Below, piece by piece: positions 20,751 to 27,723 of a DNA stretch of 64,000 nucleotides. Position 1 is the stretch's first letter. Each line of letters starts with the position of its first letter. The notes below the pieces were generated by a model. The model had not been told where the DNA came from, did not search any database, and saw only the letters and a list, made by a program, of their open reading frames with translations. Source of the stretch: DATARR01 sp044868005. GTDB lineage: Bacteria; Acidobacteriota; Thermoanaerobaculia; Multivoradales; UBA5704. The stretch is taken from NCBI GenBank assembly GCA_044868005.1, contig JBIOVX010000044.1, forward strand, positions 43,007 to 107,006, in the 5' to 3' direction. The translations under genes were made by a program, and so were the position numbers.

Positions 20751-20788
20751 GGCGTCAGCCGGCCCCGCCCCCCGGGCCGGCTGACGCC
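20751..20788 (+). terminator. Hairpin after the HTH gene
   Basis: A perfect 15-bp stem (20751-20765 with 20774-20788; arm GGCGTCAGCCGGCCC) with an 8-nt loop starts 21 bp after the HTH stop. There is no strong T-run after it, so it is either a GC-rich terminator or a palindromic repeat. Confidence 0.5.
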
Positions 20789-20905
20789 CGTAAGTTTCAG
20801 TTGTCAAAGAGCCAAGCCGCTTGCTCCATTTGTCACAAGCAGGCCATTCACGTCTTCCCGTGGACGCTTGAGCGGCCCGTCGTGCCTCACTGTCACAGGA
20901 CAGGC

Positions 20906-20933
20906 TTGACACCGGGAATATTCATCCTATACT
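20906..20933 (+). promoter_or_regulatory. Consensus sigma-70 promoter
   Basis: TTGACA (20906-20911) and TATACT (20928-20933) are separated by 16 nt. It is one of the closest matches to consensus in the window. It points to the small gene at 21132, leaving a leader of about 190 nt. Confidence 0.7.
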
Positions 20934-20939
20934 ACCACA

Positions 20940-21131
20940 TTATAGCGGTAACGGCAGCTTAGCTGCCGCGGGATAGATGCGGTGGCGGATCGGGTCAAGT
21001 CGGGATCTCGCCTCCGCGGAAAGGAGGGGAAGGGGCTCGCGGTCGAGCCCGGAGTCGAGTCAGGTTGGACCGGCGCCATGGTGGCGTCGTGAATCGAGCC
21101 CAGAGTGGCTCACCCCAGAAAAGGAGGAAGT
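20940..21131 (+). promoter_or_regulatory. Structured 5' leader of the small conserved gene
   Basis: The transcript leader contains at least three short perfect hairpins: GGCAGC/GCTGCC near 20952, CCTCC/GGAGG near 21015, and GGGCTCG/CGAGCCC near 21035. It ends in AAAGGAGGAAGT before the ATG. Whether it regulates the gene is not known. Confidence 0.45.
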
Positions 21132-21524
21132 ATGCCTAGAGAGACGACGTACGCAGGAATCCTGGGCGAGCTGGTGAGGCTGAACGCCTCGCTGGCCGCC
21201 AACGCCGCGGAGCTTCCGCATATCGAGGGAGCTCGCGTCCGCCTCGACAAGCTGGTGACCGATGCGCAAGCGGTTGCTCGGCGGCAGGCGGAGCTGAGGG
21301 CCAGCAAGCAGGAGGCGAGCAAGGAGTTGCAGGCCTTGCTCGTCGCGGCCTCGCGAGTGGCGACCGCGATCCAGAAGCTCCTCGCCGAGCATTATGGGCC
21401 GCGGTCGGAGAAGCTCGCGGCGTTCAACCTGCAGCCGTTCCGTGGCCGCCGCCGTCCGCCCACGACGGAGCCGCCCACGCCGGAATCGCCCGAGCCGACG
21501 GCTCCTGACGACCCCAAGCTGTAA
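21132..21524 (+). CDS. Small conserved coiled-coil protein of unknown function
   Basis: A 130-residue protein starting MPRETTYAGILGEL. A strong GGAGGAAGT ribosome site fixes the ATG at 21132. Residues 10-95 are heptad-like and helical (LDKLVTDAQAVARRQAELRA, SKQEASKELQALLVAASRV). A conserved-looking block HYGPRSEKLAAFNLQPFRGR follows, then a Pro/Glu-rich tail (PPTTEPPTPESPEP). I have seen proteins of this pattern as repeated hypothetical families in Acidobacteriota and Planctomycetota, but know no function. It has its own consensus promoter, a long structured leader and an intrinsic terminator, so it is a strongly expressed single-gene unit. The repeat array begins about 65 bp after its stop. 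Confidence 0.8.
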   Translation: MPRETTYAGILGELVRLNASLAANAAELPHIEGARVRLDKLVTDAQAVARRQAELRASKQEASKELQALLVAASRVATAIQKLLAEHYGPRSEKLAAFNLQPFRGRRRPPTTEPPTPESPEPTAPDDPKL

Positions 21525-21531
21525 TCATCTC

Positions 21532-21567
21532 CAGGGGAGCGTGCTGTTTACGCTCCCCTGCCTTTTT
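21532..21567 (+). terminator. Rho-independent terminator
   Basis: A perfect 11-bp stem (21532-21542 with 21550-21560; CAGGGGAGCGT) with a 7-nt loop is followed by CCTTTTT. It lies just after the stop of the small conserved gene. Confidence 0.9.
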
Positions 21568-21589
21568 CTCTCCCTTCAAGCGATGTCAC

Positions 21590-21960
21590 GCCGCAAGCTT
21601 CGGAGCGCCACCGTAAGCTTCGGAGCCGCACCGAAGCTTCGGATTTCTGTCGTAAGCGCCGGATTCTCGTTGTAAGCATCGGAGCTGTACCGAAGCTTCG
21701 GATTTCCATCGTATCCTTCGGAGCCGCGTCGTAAGCTTCGGTGGCGCACCGAAGCTTCGGATTCTCACCGTATCCTTCGGATTTTCATCGTAAGCTTCGG
21801 ATTTCCGTCGTAAGCTTCGGAGTCACACCGAAGCTTCGGATTCTCATCGTCTCCTTCGGAGACGCACCGAAGCTTCGGATTTCCGTCGTAAGCTTCGGAG
21901 CCCTGCCGAAGCTTCGGATTTCCACCGTATCCTTCGGATTCACGCCGTAAGCTTCGGTAC
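21590..21960. repeat. Array of about nineteen 19/20-bp palindrome-bearing repeats
   Basis: Units start CGTAAGCTTCGGA or CGAAGCTTCGGA and mostly alternate between 20 and 19 bp, giving a 39-bp higher-order period. About 13 of 19 units keep AAGCTTCGG. Others carry ATCCTTCGG, CTCCTTCGG, AAGCGCCGG or AAGCATCGG. Six to seven units contain the 12-bp perfect palindrome CCGAAGCTTCGG. Because 39 is divisible by three, open frames with repeated 'SFGxxPKLRIS' (plus) or 'SEAYDGNPKLRC' (minus) appear. These are by-products and no start site supports them. The array fills the gap between two convergent genes. Units are contiguous, without unique spacers. Confidence 0.9.
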
Positions 21961-21978
21961 CCGCACCTCGCGATTGCG

Positions 21979-22419
21979 CTACGGCTGCGCGTTGGCGAGC
22001 GTCCCTCCGCCCTGGGTCCAGGCATTCAGCCCGCCGAGCAGACATGCCACCTGAGGAAAGCCTTTCGCCTGCAGCTCGAGCACCGCACGGGCGCTCGTAT
22101 GCTCGGCATGTCAGGTGCAGTAGGTGATGACCAGCTTGTCTTTGGGCAGCTCGCCGGCACGTGAGCCGAGCTCGGAGAGCGGAAGCGAGATCGCACCCTG
22201 GGCGTGGCTCGCGTCGTACGCCTCCTTGGCGCGGACGTCCACCAGCACGGCCTCTCCCTTGGCGAGCGCCTGGCGGGCCTCGGCCACCGAGATTCGGCGG
22301 GCCGTGTCCTGGGTGGGAGCGGCCGGGGTCTCCTGGGGTGCGGCGAGCGCGGGAATCGCCACCAGCATCAGCAGTGCCCCGCCGGCGAACGCCAGTCCTC
22401 TACGTGGTATCCATCGCAT
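21979..22419 (-). CDS. Rhodanese-like selenoprotein (in-frame TGA = Sec103)
   Basis: A 146-residue exported rhodanese-domain protein, read through a TGA at 22113-22111. A signal peptide (GALLMLVAIPALAAP) precedes the domain: ISVAEARQALAKGEAVLVDV, HAQGAISLPLSEL, KDKLVITYCT, then TGA, then HAEHTSARAVLELQAKGF and LLGGLNAWTQGG, ending at TAG. The sequence after TGA is the normal second half of a rhodanese. TGA stands where some relatives carry the second Cys of a Y-C-x-C motif, giving C101-T-U103. The ATG at 22419 has AGGAGG upstream. Downstream of TGA a 6-bp stem (22105-22100 with 22082-22077) encloses a small inner helix, a possible SECIS. The selD gene in this window supports selenocysteine use. 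A simple nonsense mutation is the alternative. Confidence 0.82.
22111..22113 (-). other. Putative selenocysteine codon (TGA) in rhodanese
   Basis: The TGA lies at codon 103, two residues after the rhodanese active-site-loop Cys, and is followed by 43 codons of conserved rhodanese sequence before TAG. Confidence 0.8.
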
Positions 22420-22492
22420 CCTTGAACCTCCTGGGCGACAGTGTAACGTGACGCTCCGTCGAATCGCATGCTCGAGGTACATGGCTCGAGGA

Positions 22493-24043
22493 TCAGGCCT
22501 CCGCGTCCAGAACCTTCAGCAACACCGCCTTGCCGTCACCCGGCCCGTAGAAGTCCGCCAGCTCGGCGATCTGCTCGTAGCCGCAGGCGGCGTAGAAGGC
22601 GCGGGTGGGCAAGTACTGCGGCCGCGTCGAGGTCTCGACGTAGACGCGGGTGCGGCCGGCGCTTGCCATGCAGGCTTCGGCGGCTTGCAGCAGCGCCGCG
22701 CCGATGTGTTTTCCCTGGAGCTGCGGATGGACGACGAGCCAGTAGAGATCGGCCGAAGAGGCAGTGCCGGGAATCGGTCCCCAGCAGGCGTAGCCCGCCA
22801 CCTGGCCGTCCAACTCTCCGATGAGAAACCGGTAATGGCTCGCCTTCCCATTTTTCAGCCGGTCGTCCACCAGCTCCAGCGCAACCTCCTGCTCCTCCGG
22901 ATTAAAGAATTCCGTGGCGCGAATCAACGTCTCGATCGCCGCCCGGTCCGCAGGAACGAGGTCGCCGCGGATGCGGAGATCGGAACGATCTCCGCACGCT
23001 AAGTTTGGGCCGGTTTTCGGTCTTCCATTCTGCGGTCGCCCGCGAACGGCATCTTCCACAATGCGTCCGACGGCTTCCCGCGCGGAGAGGCCCGCCTTGA
23101 CCGTCGCGGCTACGAAGCCGGCGTCGGCCGCGAGCGCGGGGTTGGCGTTCACTTCCAGGACGTGCGGCTCGCCGTTTTCGTCCAGCCGCAGATCCACGCG
23201 GGCATAGCCGCGCAGGCCGCAGATCCGCCAGGCGGCGGCGGAAATCTCCCGCACCCGCTCGAGCAGCGCGGCGTCGGCGGGATCCTCCGGAAAATGGCGC
23301 CGCGTGTGCGCGTAGGCGAAGGAGCCCTGCAGCCATTTGGCCTCGTAGGTGACCACGCGCGCCATTCCTTCCGGATAGCCCTCGAAGACGATCTCGGCCA
23401 CGGGCAGGACCTCGACGCCGCCTCCCCGGGCGAGCAGCGAGACGTTCAGCTCGCGGCCGGGGAGGTAATGTTCGGCGAGGATCGCCTCGCCGGGGAAGCG
23501 CGTTTGCAGATCCCGGGCGCGAGCGAGCGCATCTTCACGCGTGGCGCAGACCGGATCACCCTCCAATCCGAGAGAGGCATCCTCGCAGGCCGGCTTCAGA
23601 ATCCATGGACCCGGAACGCGGTCGAGCAGCTCGGGACGGTCCGGATCGAGACGTCCGCCGGGTGCGACGGGCAGCCCCTCGGCCGCCAGCAACGCGCGGG
23701 TCGCCAGCTTGTCGGTGGTGAGCCAGAGGGCGGCGGTCGGCGAGCCGGTGAAGGGAAGGTTCATCAGCTCCATGGCCGCCGCGGCGGAGGAGTGCGCGGA
23801 GGGCATCCCGGGTGGCGACTCGAACAGGTTGAAGGCGACCGTTCCCGGATCGGCGGCGACGTAGAGCCACGGCTTCCAGGCCGGCACGGGGAGCGAGCGG
23901 TAGGGAATGCCCAGCGCCGCGAGCCCGGAAGCGACCCACTCTACGTCGGACACGATGTCCAGCGTCGAGGGATCGTCTCCTTCCTCGACCGGATTGAAAA
24001 GGATGAGGACGCGCGAGACCGCCGTCAGCTCCACAGCCCCCAC
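22493..24043 (-). CDS. ATP-grasp ligase (D-Ala-D-Ala ligase-like) fused to GNAT acetyltransferase
   Basis: A 516-residue fusion. Residues 1-345 are an ATP-grasp ligase of the D-alanine-D-alanine ligase type (FNLFESPPGMPSAHSS, TTDKLATRALLAAEGLP, WILKPACEDASLGL, RVDLRLDENGEPHVLEVNANP). Residues of about 365-516 are a GNAT domain with the acetyl-CoA loop LQGKHIGAALLQAAEACM and the later FYAACGYEQIAELADFY. It overlaps the next ATP-grasp gene by 19 bp and is third in an operon with KamA. The GNAT part recalls AblB, which acetylates beta-lysine made by KamA/AblA; here it is attached to a ligase. The product is unknown, possibly an acylated beta-lysine peptide. Confidence 0.87.
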   Translation of the reverse strand: MGAVELTAVSRVLILFNPVEEGDDPSTLDIVSDVEWVASGLAALGIPYRSLPVPAWKPWLYVAADPGTVAFNLFESPPGMPSAHSSAAAAMELMNLPFTGSPTAALWLTTDKLATRALLAAEGLPVAPGGRLDPDRPELLDRVPGPWILKPACEDASLGLEGDPVCATREDALARARDLQTRFPGEAILAEHYLPGRELNVSLLARGGGVEVLPVAEIVFEGYPEGMARVVTYEAKWLQGSFAYAHTRRHFPEDPADAALLERVREISAAAWRICGLRGYARVDLRLDENGEPHVLEVNANPALAADAGFVAATVKAGLSAREAVGRIVEDAVRGRPQNGRPKTGPNLACGDRSDLRIRGDLVPADRAAIETLIRATEFFNPEEQEVALELVDDRLKNGKASHYRFLIGELDGQVAGYACWGPIPGTASSADLYWLVVHPQLQGKHIGAALLQAAEACMASAGRTRVYVETSTRPQYLPTRAFYAACGYEQIAELADFYGPGDGKAVLLKVLDAEA

Positions 24044-25017
24044 CGGCGGCCCGAAGCCTCGACGACCTGGCCGAGCAGCTCTTCGTAGGAGATCCCGGCC
24101 CGGCCCGCCAGCAGCGGCAGGTCCGAGTAGGTGGGGTGCAGGCCGGGCAGCGGATTCACCTCCAGGAAATTGGGCTCGCCGGAGGCGTCGCAGCGCAGAT
24201 CGACGCGCGCCAGATCGCGGCAGCCGAGGCTCTTGTAGGCGGCGAGCGCCACCTGCCGCGCCCTGACGGCGAAAGGCTCGCCGTCGAGCAGCCAGTAGTC
24301 CATCCAGGTGACGTAATCCTTTTTGTTCAGCGCCGTGTAGGCGGGGTCGGCGCCCTCGCGAAAGGAGATCTCCATGGCTCCGACCACGCGAGCGTCGCCG
24401 CCGTTGCCGGCGATGCCGATGGTCACTTCCCGCCCGGGCAGGAATCGCTCCACGAGCACCGGCTGGTGGAAGGTCCGGAGCAGCTCGGCGCAGGCTTCCC
24501 GCAGCTCTTCCCGATTTTCGACGCGGGAGCGCGCGGTCACTCCCTTGCTGCTCCCTTCGGCCAGCGGCTTGACGAAGAGGGGCGGCTCGAGATCCACGGA
24601 CTCCGCGTCCTCCTGCCGCTCCACGACGGCGAACGGGGCCGTCGGCAATCCGTGATCGCGCACCACGCGCTTGGCCATCGCCTTGTCCAGCGTCAACGCG
24701 CAGGTCAGCGGATCCGAGAACGTGTACGGCTGGCCGAACATCTCACAGACGGCCGGCACCTGGGCTTCCCGCGAGCGGCCGCTCACTCCCTCGGCGACGT
24801 TGAACACCAGGTCCCACCGCTCGCCGGTGGTGAGACGGCGGGTGAGCTCGACGCCGCGCCCGATCCGTTCGGGGCGATGCCCGAGCTCGCCGAGAGCGCC
24901 GGCGAGGAATCCGATCGTCTCCTCCTCGTCGAATTCCATGACCTCCTCGGGCGCGAATCCCGCGGCGAGGTAGTCTGACTTCAGGTCGTAGCAAAGGGCG
25001 ATGCGCAGCGGCTTCAT
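24025..25017 (-). CDS. D-Ala-D-Ala ligase-like ATP-grasp protein
   Basis: A 330-residue ATP-grasp ligase (MKPLRIALCYDLKSDYLAAG; DLVFNVAEGVSGRSREAQVP; TLDKAMAKRVVRDHGLPTAP; LFVKPLAEGSSKGV; RVDLRCDASGEPNFLEVNPL). The lid and magnesium-binding residues are present. The ATG at 25017 overlaps the KamA stop (ATGA). It is a diverged relative of the ligase half of the neighbouring fusion. It is not a standard cell-wall Ddl, because a ddl would be expected beside mur genes. Context suggests it couples an amino acid to beta-lysine or its derivative. Confidence 0.88.
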   Translation of the reverse strand: MKPLRIALCYDLKSDYLAAGFAPEEVMEFDEEETIGFLAGALGELGHRPERIGRGVELTRRLTTGERWDLVFNVAEGVSGRSREAQVPAVCEMFGQPYTFSDPLTCALTLDKAMAKRVVRDHGLPTAPFAVVERQEDAESVDLEPPLFVKPLAEGSSKGVTARSRVENREELREACAELLRTFHQPVLVERFLPGREVTIGIAGNGGDARVVGAMEISFREGADPAYTALNKKDYVTWMDYWLLDGEPFAVRARQVALAAYKSLGCRDLARVDLRCDASGEPNFLEVNPLPGLHPTYSDLPLLAGRAGISYEELLGQVVEASGRRWGLWS

Positions 25018-26177
25018 GACTGGGGCTCGACGGGGTCGATGTAGGAGTAATTCTTCCCCTGCCAGTTGCGGATGCGCGCCACGCCATCCTCGTAACTCAC
25101 GATCGTCTCCCGCTGCGCCGGCACCTTGCCGCCGCCGCCCGGAGCGTCGATGACGTAGGTCGGCATCGCGTAGCCGGTGACGTGGCCGCGGAGCTGATCC
25201 ATCAGCTCCAGACCCTTCTCGACCGAGGTGCGCAGATGGCCGGTGCCGAGCACGGGATCGCACTGATAGAGGTAGTACGGCCGCACGCGCAGCTTGAGCA
25301 GGCCGCGGAAGAGTTGCCCAAGCGCCGGCGCCGAATCGTTGACGCCCTTGAGCAGCACCGTCTGGCAGCCGAGCGGAATGCCGCCGTCCGCCAGCAGGTC
25401 GCAGGCTTCGGCCACTTCGGGCGTCAGCTCCTTGACGTGGCAGAAGTGGAGGGAGAGCCAGACGCGATGCCGGCGCAGCACCCGCACCAGCTCCGGCGTG
25501 ATGCGTTGCGGCAGGAAGCCCGGAATGCGCGTGCCGATGCGCAGGAACTCGATATGCGGAATCGCCCGCAGCCGGCCGAGCAGACGGTCGAGCGAAGCGT
25601 CGGACATCAACAGCGGGTCGCCTCCCGAGAGCAGCACGTCGCGCACCTCGGTGTGCTCCTCGAGATACGCGAGCGCCTCCTCGACGCGCCGGTTGAGCGG
25701 CTCGAGCTCGCCCTGGCTCACCAGGCGGCTGCGCGTGCAGTAGCGGCAATAGGCGGCGCAGGTGTCGAGCACGAGGAAGAGCACGCGGTCGGGATAGCGG
25801 TGCACCAGGCCTTCGGTGACGCTCGCGCCGTCCTCGCCGCAGGGATCGGTCATGTCGCCGCGGCTCACCAGGAGCTCGCTCTCCTGCGGCACCACCTGCA
25901 GGCGGATCGGACAGCGGGGATCGTCGGGATCGATCAACGCCGCGAACTGCGGCGTGACCGCGACGGAAAACTTCTCGCTCGCGAGCGTCAGGCCGCGGCG
26001 TTCGGAATCGGTCAGGGCGAGCAGCCTTTCGAACTGCTCGAGCCGCGTGAAGCGGTGGCGCATCTGCCAGCGCCAGTCGTTCCAGTGAGCGGGGTCGTAC
26101 TCTTGGCCGAGGATCGCGCAGATGTCCTCGCGCCGGTTGGTCTCGACCGTGAACGAGGTCAAGGCCTGCTGCTTCAT
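25014..26177 (-). CDS. kamA: Lysine 2,3-aminomutase (KamA family radical SAM)
   Basis: A 387-residue radical-SAM/PLP enzyme converting L-lysine to beta-lysine. The [4Fe-4S] motif is C140-x3-C144-x2-C147 (DTCAAYCRYC), followed by LLSGGDPLLM. The PLP lysine is K350 in DAPGGGGK. The two Asp residues that bind the side-chain amine in the clostridial enzyme have counterparts: D306 in YQCD and D343 in VIDAPGG. Glutamate 2,3-aminomutases lack these, so lysine is the likely substrate. The ATG at 26177 has GGAGGAGC upstream; the frame extends further without a ribosome site. First gene of an operon with two ATP-grasp ligases. A structured leader precedes it. Confidence 0.9.
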   Translation of the reverse strand: MKQQALTSFTVETNRREDICAILGQEYDPAHWNDWRWQMRHRFTRLEQFERLLALTDSERRGLTLASEKFSVAVTPQFAALIDPDDPRCPIRLQVVPQESELLVSRGDMTDPCGEDGASVTEGLVHRYPDRVLFLVLDTCAAYCRYCTRSRLVSQGELEPLNRRVEEALAYLEEHTEVRDVLLSGGDPLLMSDASLDRLLGRLRAIPHIEFLRIGTRIPGFLPQRITPELVRVLRRHRVWLSLHFCHVKELTPEVAEACDLLADGGIPLGCQTVLLKGVNDSAPALGQLFRGLLKLRVRPYYLYQCDPVLGTGHLRTSVEKGLELMDQLRGHVTGYAMPTYVIDAPGGGGKVPAQRETIVSYEDGVARIRNWQGKNYSYIDPVEPQS

Positions 26178-26235
26178 CTCGATGCTCCTCCGTTGAGAAG
26201 GGGTGAAGGGACGCAGCCGCGATGGGGAAAGCGAC

Positions 26236-26285
26236 GGCTTTCCAGGCCGACGACCCACCCGGATCGAACATCCGGCGGGAAAGCC
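26236..26285 (-). promoter_or_regulatory. Candidate structured RNA in the kamA leader
   Basis: On the minus strand an 8-bp helix GGCUUUCC/GGAAAGCC (26285-26278 with 26243-26236) encloses a 6-bp hairpin CCGGAU-GUUCG-AUCCGG (26275-26259) and a 15-nt unpaired strand. It ends about 59 nt before the kamA ATG. The 5' strand of the outer helix could instead pair in a neighbouring AGCCCC/GGGGCU hairpin, so two exclusive folds are possible. It does not match a riboswitch class that I know. Confidence 0.4.
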
Positions 26286-26416
26286 CCGGGGGGCTCCGTG
26301 AGCATGATCGGCTAGTTCGTCAACCCTGAAGGGGTGACACCGCAACCGGAACTGGTTACGGAAGCATGGATAGGCGGTGGGGGGATCGTGAAGGCTGCGA
26401 AGGAGATGCCGTTGGC

Positions 26417-26458
26417 GGACAGCCCGCGACGAGAGGTCGTGGACAGCGGGCTGTCCAC
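26417..26458. repeat. Short inverted repeat
   Basis: GGACAGCCCGC (26417-26427) is the perfect reverse complement of GCGGGCTGTCC (26446-26456). A nested alternative hairpin GTGGACAG/CTGTCCAC lies at 26439-26458. It has the look of a dispersed REP-type palindrome. Confidence 0.6.
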
Positions 26459-26551
26459 GCTACTCGGAGGTTGGTCGGGCGAAACGTTCATCTCCACGTA
26501 ATTAAAGATAGCGGAGTTCTGCCGGCTGTCAAGAGGTTTTTGATAGATCCT

Positions 26552-27274
26552 TCAACGGACGCCGCCGAAGATGGCGTGACCGGCTTTCATCCAGAAGACA
26601 TCGATGCCCGCGAGGCCCGCCTCTTCCAGCCAGCGGAGCTGATCGAAGAGCGGCGAGGGATGATCGACCGGATCCGGCTCGGTCTCGGCCCAGAGGTTCC
26701 AGCGCAGGTCCACGAATCGCTGATAAGGCTCGAGGTCTCCGGCCAGCGCGAGCGAGCGGCGGCGCACCGACTCGTCCCATGCCGCGGCGGCCAACGCCTG
26801 AGCAGCGGGCGTCGCCGGCAGGACGAGGTCGGCGATGACCACGGCACCTCCCGGCGCGAGCGCCGCGGCGAGATCACGGTAGAGCCGGCGCTTGCCTTCG
26901 CCGTCGAGATGATGGATGGCGAGCGAGCTCACGAAGGCGCGCACGGGCTCAGAAAAAACTCGCCAGGAGGCATCGGCGAGATCGAACAAGCGGGCCTCGA
27001 AGCGATCCGCGAACGCGGCGCACGTGCCGCGGGCTTGCTCCAGCATGGCCGGCGAAAGATCCAGGCCGAGGACGCGGGCGCGCGGGAAACGCTCCAGCAG
27101 CGCCAGCGAGAGGAGCCCCTCGCCGCAAGAGAGATCCACGAGCAGGCCGTCGCCGGGCTCCGGAATCACCGCGGCGATGGTGGCGATCTGCTCCTCGCGC
27201 TCCGGCACGAAGAAGCGGCCGAGAGCGAGGAACTGGCGGCTGTCCGTCTCGTCCCAGGCGGGGGGGTGGTTCAT
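26552..27274 (-). CDS. Class I SAM-dependent methyltransferase
   Basis: A 240-residue methyltransferase. Motif I is LLVDLSCGEGLLSLALLE and the acidic loop is VLGLDLSPAMLEQAR; later motifs are FDLADASW and AALAPGGAVVIADLVLP. The FVSSLAIHHLDGEGKRRLY segment is typical of small-molecule methyltransferases. The gene is divergent from the HIT gene with only 20 bp between the two ATGs. A TATTGT box on its strand (27287-27282) lies 7 nt before the ATG, so the mRNA is probably leaderless. Substrate unknown. Confidence 0.88.
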   Translation of the reverse strand: MNHPPAWDETDSRQFLALGRFFVPEREEQIATIAAVIPEPGDGLLVDLSCGEGLLSLALLERFPRARVLGLDLSPAMLEQARGTCAAFADRFEARLFDLADASWRVFSEPVRAFVSSLAIHHLDGEGKRRLYRDLAAALAPGGAVVIADLVLPATPAAQALAAAAWDESVRRRSLALAGDLEPYQRFVDLRWNLWAETEPDPVDHPSPLFDQLRWLEEAGLAGIDVFWMKAGHAIFGGVR

Positions 27275-27280
27275 GGCGGA

Positions 27281-27287
27281 TACAATA
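27281..27287. promoter_or_regulatory. Shared divergent -10 element for two leaderless genes
   Basis: TACAATA reads TACAAT on the plus strand, 8 nt before the HIT ATG. On the minus strand it reads TATTGT, 7 nt before the methyltransferase ATG. No Shine-Dalgarno exists on either side. A single near-symmetric box may serve both directions. Confidence 0.5.
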
Positions 27288-27294
27288 GCCGACC

Positions 27295-27720
27295 ATGAGC
27301 GACCACCAGCCCACCATCTTCGACAAGATCCTCGCGGGAGAGATCCCGTGCTGGAAGGTCTATGAGGATGAGCACGTCCTCGCCTTCCTCGACATCGGTC
27401 CGCTGTCGGCGGGCCATACGCTGGTCATCCCCAAGGAGCGCAAGGCGCAGCTCCACCAGCTCTCGGACGAGTCGGCCGCCGCGGTGGGCCGCGTGCTGCC
27501 GCGGCTCTGCCGGGCGGTGATGAACGCCACAGGCGCCACCGCCTACAACGTCCTGCAGAACAACGGCACGGAGGCGCACCAGGTGGTGATGCACGTGCAC
27601 TTCCACATCATCCCGAAGTTTGGGAGCGAGGGACTCGGCATCGGCTGGCCCGCCCGCACGCTTTCCGCCGAGACCGCCAAGGAGCTCCAGGAGAAGATCC
27701 GCCGCGAGCTGGAGGCTTAG
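27295..27720 (+). CDS. HIT family nucleotide hydrolase
   Basis: A 141-residue HIT-domain protein, probably hydrolysing AMP-lysine or related nucleotide conjugates (HINT branch). The opening is typical (TIFDKILAGEIPCWKVYEDE), as are FLDIGPLSAGHTLVIPK and NNGTEAHQVVMHVHFHIIP, which contains the H-x-H-x-H catalytic triad motif. The C-terminal helix (AETAKELQEKIRRELEA) is short. It ends 3 bp before the MDR reductase start, so the two are an operon. Confidence 0.95.
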   Translation: MSDHQPTIFDKILAGEIPCWKVYEDEHVLAFLDIGPLSAGHTLVIPKERKAQLHQLSDESAAAVGRVLPRLCRAVMNATGATAYNVLQNNGTEAHQVVMHVHFHIIPKFGSEGLGIGWPARTLSAETAKELQEKIRRELEA

Positions 27721-27723
27721 GGC

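Larger units (their letters stand above)
26178..26551. other. Intergenic region with a structured leader and palindromes
   Basis: About 370 bp between divergently oriented neighbours' outer ends (kamA start and the methyltransferase stop). It holds the kamA leader fold at 26236-26285 and a palindromic repeat at 26417-26458. No gene is supported; a 61-codon minus-strand frame here looks like nothing known. Confidence 0.5.

Noticed and set aside
21590..21960. CRISPR array
   Set aside because: Units are contiguous 19/20-mers without unique spacers, and no cas gene is near.
21741..22025. Repeat-peptide proteins ('SFGxxPKLRIS' on plus, 'SEAYDGNPKLRC' on minus)
   Set aside because: The open frames follow from a 39-bp period divisible by three. 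There is no ribosome site, and both strands are open at once.
22111..22113. General reassignment of TGA to an amino acid
   Set aside because: TGA ends many genes here in ATGA overlaps with intact downstream neighbours, so it is a normal stop. Only three TGA codons at redox-Cys positions are read through.
26178..26551. Known riboswitch (lysine or SAM class) before kamA
   Set aside because: The helices seen do not match the conserved cores of those classes that I can recall; only an unassigned fold is claimed.
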